Shown: one piece after another, positions 61,529 to 64,000 of the stretch
Numbering within the stretch: position 1 is the first letter of the stretch
How the letters are laid out: each line of letters opens with the position of its first letter
Assembly (NCBI RefSeq): GCF_042682745.1
Contig: NZ_JBHUIO010000002.1
Coordinates: 310,001 to 374,000, forward strand
DNA: 64,000 bases
Direction of reading: 5' to 3'
DNA from: Tumebacillus_A lipolyticus
GTDB taxonomy: Bacteria; Bacillota; Bacilli; Tumebacillales; Tumebacillaceae
Notes under the pieces: generated by a model
The model's input: the letters and a program-made list of their open reading frames with translations, nothing else
The model's database searches: none
Told to the model about the DNA's origin: nothing
Position numbers and translations under genes: made by a program

Positions 61529-62557
61529 TTACTTCAGCTTCGCCATGCGATCAGTATCGGGACGTTCGACCGCACCGCGATCGGTGATGATCGCCGTAAT
61601 CAACTCGTGCGGGGTGACATCAAACGCGGGATGCAGGGCTGGCACCCCTTCTGGCGCCATCCGCTTGCCGCCGATAAACACCACCTCATCTGCGGAGCGC
61701 TGTTCGATCTCGATGCTCGCGCCCGTCTCCAGCTCGTAGTCAACCGTAGACATCGGTGCCGCAACGTAGAACGGGATGCCATGATGCTTCGCCAAGACGG
61801 CCAGCGAGTAAGTGCCGATCTTGTTGGCCGCATCGCCGTTTGCTGTGATCCGATCCGCCCCGACGATGACCAGATCGACCATCCCCTGCTGCATCAGGTA
61901 GCCGGCCATCGAGTCGGTGACGACGGTGACCGGAATGTTGTCCCGATGAAGTTCAAATGCGGTCAGACGAGCGCCCTGCAAGTAGGGGCGCGTCTCGTCC
62001 GCGTAGACGGTCACATTTTTACCCGCTTCGTGCGCCGCGCGAATCACGCCTAAGGCGGTGCCATAATCGACAGTCGCCAGCGAGCCGGTGTTGCAGTGAG
62101 TCAAGATGCGAGCATTGTCCGGAATGTACGGCAAGCCATGCTGTCCCATCTGTTTGTTCAGACGCACATCCTCTTCGGCGATCAGATTCGCTTCGGCGAG
62201 GATCAGCTCGGTCAGCTGCGCCACTTCCAGCTCAGCGTTCGCCTCGATCAGCCCGCGCATGCGCTTGATCGCCCAGAACAGATTGACCGCAGTCGGGCGA
62301 GTCTTTGCCAGCCGCTCGCAGACGCCCGCTAAGAACGGGAGAAACTCCGCTTTGCTCAGCTCGCTCCCCTGTTGGGCTCCGATCGCAATTCCGTAGGCGG
62401 CCGTCGCCCCGATCGCAGGCGCCCCCCGAACTTTCATCTTTTCGATCGCCTCCGCTACCCCTTCGTATGTATCGCATGTTTCCCAGATCTCATGCTCGGG
62501 AAGCTGAGTTTGATCCAGAACTTCGAGCGTTCTGCCGGTAAAGCGCAATGGTTGCAT
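61529..62557 (-). CDS. mtnA: Methylthioribose-1-phosphate isomerase
   Basis: 342 residues. eIF2B-like fold: IEKMKVRGAPAIGATAAYG near 40, the active-site Cys in THCNTGSLATVDYG near 160, YADETRPYLQGARLTAFEL near 195 and the Asp in IVGADRITANGDAANKIGTY near 240. Converts 5-methylthioribose-1-phosphate (or 5-deoxyribose-1-phosphate) to the ribulose form. Second gene of the salvage operon, 21 bases after the phosphorylase. Confidence 0.95.
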   Translation of the reverse strand: MQPLRFTGRTLEVLDQTQLPEHEIWETCDTYEGVAEAIEKMKVRGAPAIGATAAYGIAIGAQQGSELSKAEFLPFLAGVCERLAKTRPTAVNLFWAIKRMRGLIEANAELEVAQLTELILAEANLIAEEDVRLNKQMGQHGLPYIPDNARILTHCNTGSLATVDYGTALGVIRAAHEAGKNVTVYADETRPYLQGARLTAFELHRDNIPVTVVTDSMAGYLMQQGMVDLVIVGADRITANGDAANKIGTYSLAVLAKHHGIPFYVAAPMSTVDYELETGASIEIEQRSADEVVFIGGKRMAPEGVPALHPAFDVTPHELITAIITDRGAVERPDTDRMAKLK

Positions 62558-62578
62558 GATTTCTCCTCCAGTTTCAGT

Positions 62579-63370
62579 CTACAGCGAGCCCAGTTCTGCC
62601 AGCGCGTGCGGGCAGGCGCAGGTGCGCTCCCCAGAGTCGCTCGCGATCGCATGGAAAAACAGCTCGCGAATCTTTTGCACGTTCGCTTTCATCGTGTCGA
62701 CCACCTCTTGATGCGTGAGCGGATGCGGAGAGATCCCGGTGCAATAGTTGGTGACCATCGCGACGGTCGCATAGCACATCTCCGACTCCTTCGCCAAAAT
62801 CACCTCCGGCACCGAGGTCATCCCCACCACGTCGCCACCCCAGGCGGCGTAAAGGCGGATCTCAGCTGGTGTTTCAAAGCGCGGCCCTTCTGTCGTGACA
62901 TAGACACCGCCAGAGCGCACCGCGAGGCTGTGCTCCCCCGCCACCTCTGCGAGATGTTGACGCACCCGACCGCAATACGCATCGGTCATGTCGATGTGCA
63001 CAACACCTTCTGGCGCGCCTTCATAAAATGTTTGCGGGCGGCTTTTCGTCACATCGAGAAAATCATCGACGATCACCAGATCGCCAGGTGCGAGCTCCTG
63101 CTTGAGCGAGCCGACAGCTGCGGTCGCAAACACAGTGTGCACCCCGAGCTGCTTCAAAGCGCGGATGTTTGCCCGATAGTTGATCTTATGCGGAGCCACG
63201 CTATGCTTGTACCCGTGGCGCGGCATAAAAGCGACGCGCTTGCCCGCATAGGTGCCGAGCGTCAGTTCTGCAAGGCCGTATGGAGTTTCGATCGTATGTC
63301 GTTCTGCGTCATGAAGCATCGCGGGATCGTATACGCCTGTCCCGCCGATGATGGCATACTCTGCATGCAT
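62579..63370 (-). CDS. mtnP: Methylthioadenosine/methylthioinosine phosphorylase family
   Basis: 263 residues, trimeric PNP/MTAP family. Phosphate-binding and sugar motifs: GGTGVYDP, MPRHGYKHSVAPHKINYRANI, TAAVGSLK, VTTEGPRFETPAEIR, GMTSVPEVILAKESEMCYATVAMVTNYCTG. At the base-selecting site true MTAPs read TDYD; here it is TNYC, so Asn replaces the first Asp that holds the adenine amino group. Asn there is typical of 6-oxopurine enzymes, which suggests methylthioinosine specificity, in keeping with mtaD in the same operon. Start ATG 63370; AGGAGG is 12 bases upstream. Confidence 0.9.
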   Translation of the reverse strand: MHAEYAIIGGTGVYDPAMLHDAERHTIETPYGLAELTLGTYAGKRVAFMPRHGYKHSVAPHKINYRANIRALKQLGVHTVFATAAVGSLKQELAPGDLVIVDDFLDVTKSRPQTFYEGAPEGVVHIDMTDAYCGRVRQHLAEVAGEHSLAVRSGGVYVTTEGPRFETPAEIRLYAAWGGDVVGMTSVPEVILAKESEMCYATVAMVTNYCTGISPHPLTHQEVVDTMKANVQKIRELFFHAIASDSGERTCACPHALAELGSL

Positions 63371-63458
63371 TTATTTTCTGTGCCTCCTAGTGTTACCAAC
63401 AGTCATTCAGTTCCATTTAATCAGAGCGCTTTCCACTTCGTCAAGGGATGAAACACGA

Positions 63459-64000
63459 TCAACCGAGCGGATGGTTCCTTATAAAATTAATTATCTCTCC
63501 GATTTCAACACCTGGCGAACACATCGGCGCAAACAGATCGCCATGTTTTTCCACTCGCTTGGGCATCGTTCTGATCGTGAACAGCTCAGGCAGCACTCCC
63601 TCTTCGACCTCCTCCCAAGCGAGCGGCGCTGAGACTGCCGACGAGGGAACTGCCCGCGGCGTGTAGGGGCCGGCAAGCGTTTTGCTTCTGTGATGCTGAA
63701 GAAAATCGAAGTACACTTTGTCCCCGCGATCTTTTTTCAAGCGCTCGACGGTGATCAGTTCGGGTGCCTTTTTCGTCAGATACTGTCCGAGAAACTGTGT
63801 GATCTGCCGCGTGTCAGCAAACGAGTAGCCGCTCGCGATCGGCACAAATACCTGTAGCCCTGTGGCGCCGGACGTTTTCGGATAGCTGGGCAACCTGAGA
63901 TCATCGAGTGCTTCTTTCAGCAGGAGCGCCGCGCGGCTCGCTTTGCGAAACCCGGCGCGATCGACGCTTTGCACCGTCGGATCGAGATCGAACGCGATGT
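63459..64000 (-). CDS. ligD: LigD-type polymerase/primase domain (C-terminal part), cut by the right edge
   Basis: 180 residues visible, N-terminus beyond the window. IAFDLDP contains the catalytic Asp pair of the LigD polymerase (archaeo-eukaryotic primase) domain. Then come ALLLKEALDDLRLPSYPKTSGATGLQVFVPI, YSFADTRQITQFL and DFLQHHRSKTLAGPYTPRAVPSSAVSAPLAW, all typical of PolDom, ending in an FTIRTMPKRV segment. It acts in non-homologous end joining with Ku. Whether a ligase domain precedes it cannot be seen. Stop at 63459. Confidence 0.9.
   Translation of the reverse strand, partial: IAFDLDPTVQSVDRAGFRKASRAALLLKEALDDLRLPSYPKTSGATGLQVFVPIASGYSFADTRQITQFLGQYLTKKAPELITVERLKKDRGDKVYFDFLQHHRSKTLAGPYTPRAVPSSAVSAPLAWEEVEEGVLPELFTIRTMPKRVEKHGDLFAPMCSPGVEIGEIINFIRNHPLG

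Noticed and set aside
63371..63458. SAM riboswitch in front of the methylthioadenosine salvage operon
   Set aside because: The gap is 88 bases, too short for a SAM-I element plus terminator, and no conserved core was seen.

Overview
The window reads as a chromosomal segment from a low-to-moderate GC Gram-positive of class Bacilli. Housekeeping blocks typical of that class are present: hflX, ynbB-glnR-glnA, lexA, clpP, asnS-dnaD, ypmA/ypmB, murC and mtnA. Terminators are classic hairpin plus T-tract, ribosome binding sites are strong AGGAGG, and TTG/GTG starts are frequent. A Tumebacillus/Alicyclobacillaceae- or Paenibacillales-like source is my guess; no rRNA or marker fixes it. I found no tRNA, rRNA, CRISPR array or intact insertion sequence.

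Region 1 (1-20.3 kb, all minus strand) is an accessory, secondary-metabolite-like block. The left edge cuts a protein whose N-terminus carries a GNR-type motif seen in DUF4157/injection-system-associated proteins. A 4,487-residue four-module NRPS follows. It starts with half a condensation domain, and it ends with a condensation domain whose catalytic His is Pro and no thioesterase. Upstream lie a winged-helix regulator, an acyl-ACP desaturase-like diiron protein, an unknown protein, and two overlapping cytoplasmic penicillin-binding-protein-like hydrolases that could supply the missing release activity in trans.

Region 2 (20.3-31 kb) is mixed: a membrane diguanylate cyclase, a HipA-like kinase with a GT4 glycosyltransferase, a DUF456 membrane protein, murC, a lone tyrosine recombinase followed by a decayed fragment of a gene that is intact at 54.4-55.2 kb, two acetyltransferase-like or small proteins, and a membrane-anchored GH84-like protein that has lost its catalytic residues.

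Region 3 (31-37 kb) begins with a HesB-like gene containing an in-frame TGA at the conserved Cys codon and a perfect SECIS-like hairpin just after it, so it is predicted to be a selenoprotein. Then come clpP (good sigma-A promoter), an SDR, lexA (two LexA-box-like sites around its promoter), glnA, glnR (exact TGTNA-N7-TNACA box) and ynbB.

Region 4 (37-46 kb) is a six-gene ECF-sigma/ABC-transporter operon lying between ynbB and hflX, genes that are neighbours in Bacillus subtilis, together with a HAD phosphatase and an LPD28-like small protein.

Region 5 (46-53.6 kb) has a yfmM-like ABC-F gene behind a leader-peptide attenuator, then dnaD, asnS, an AAC(6')-like acetyltransferase, ackA and hbd.

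Region 6 (53.6-64 kb) has DUF1801 and SRPBCC proteins, an FtsH-like protease with a membrane partner, ypmB-ypmA-surE, and a nucleoside-salvage operon (phosphorylase, mtnA, class II aldolase, mtaD). That operon fits the DHAP shunt for methylthioadenosine/5'-deoxyadenosine via the deaminated nucleoside. A LigD polymerase domain is cut by the right edge.
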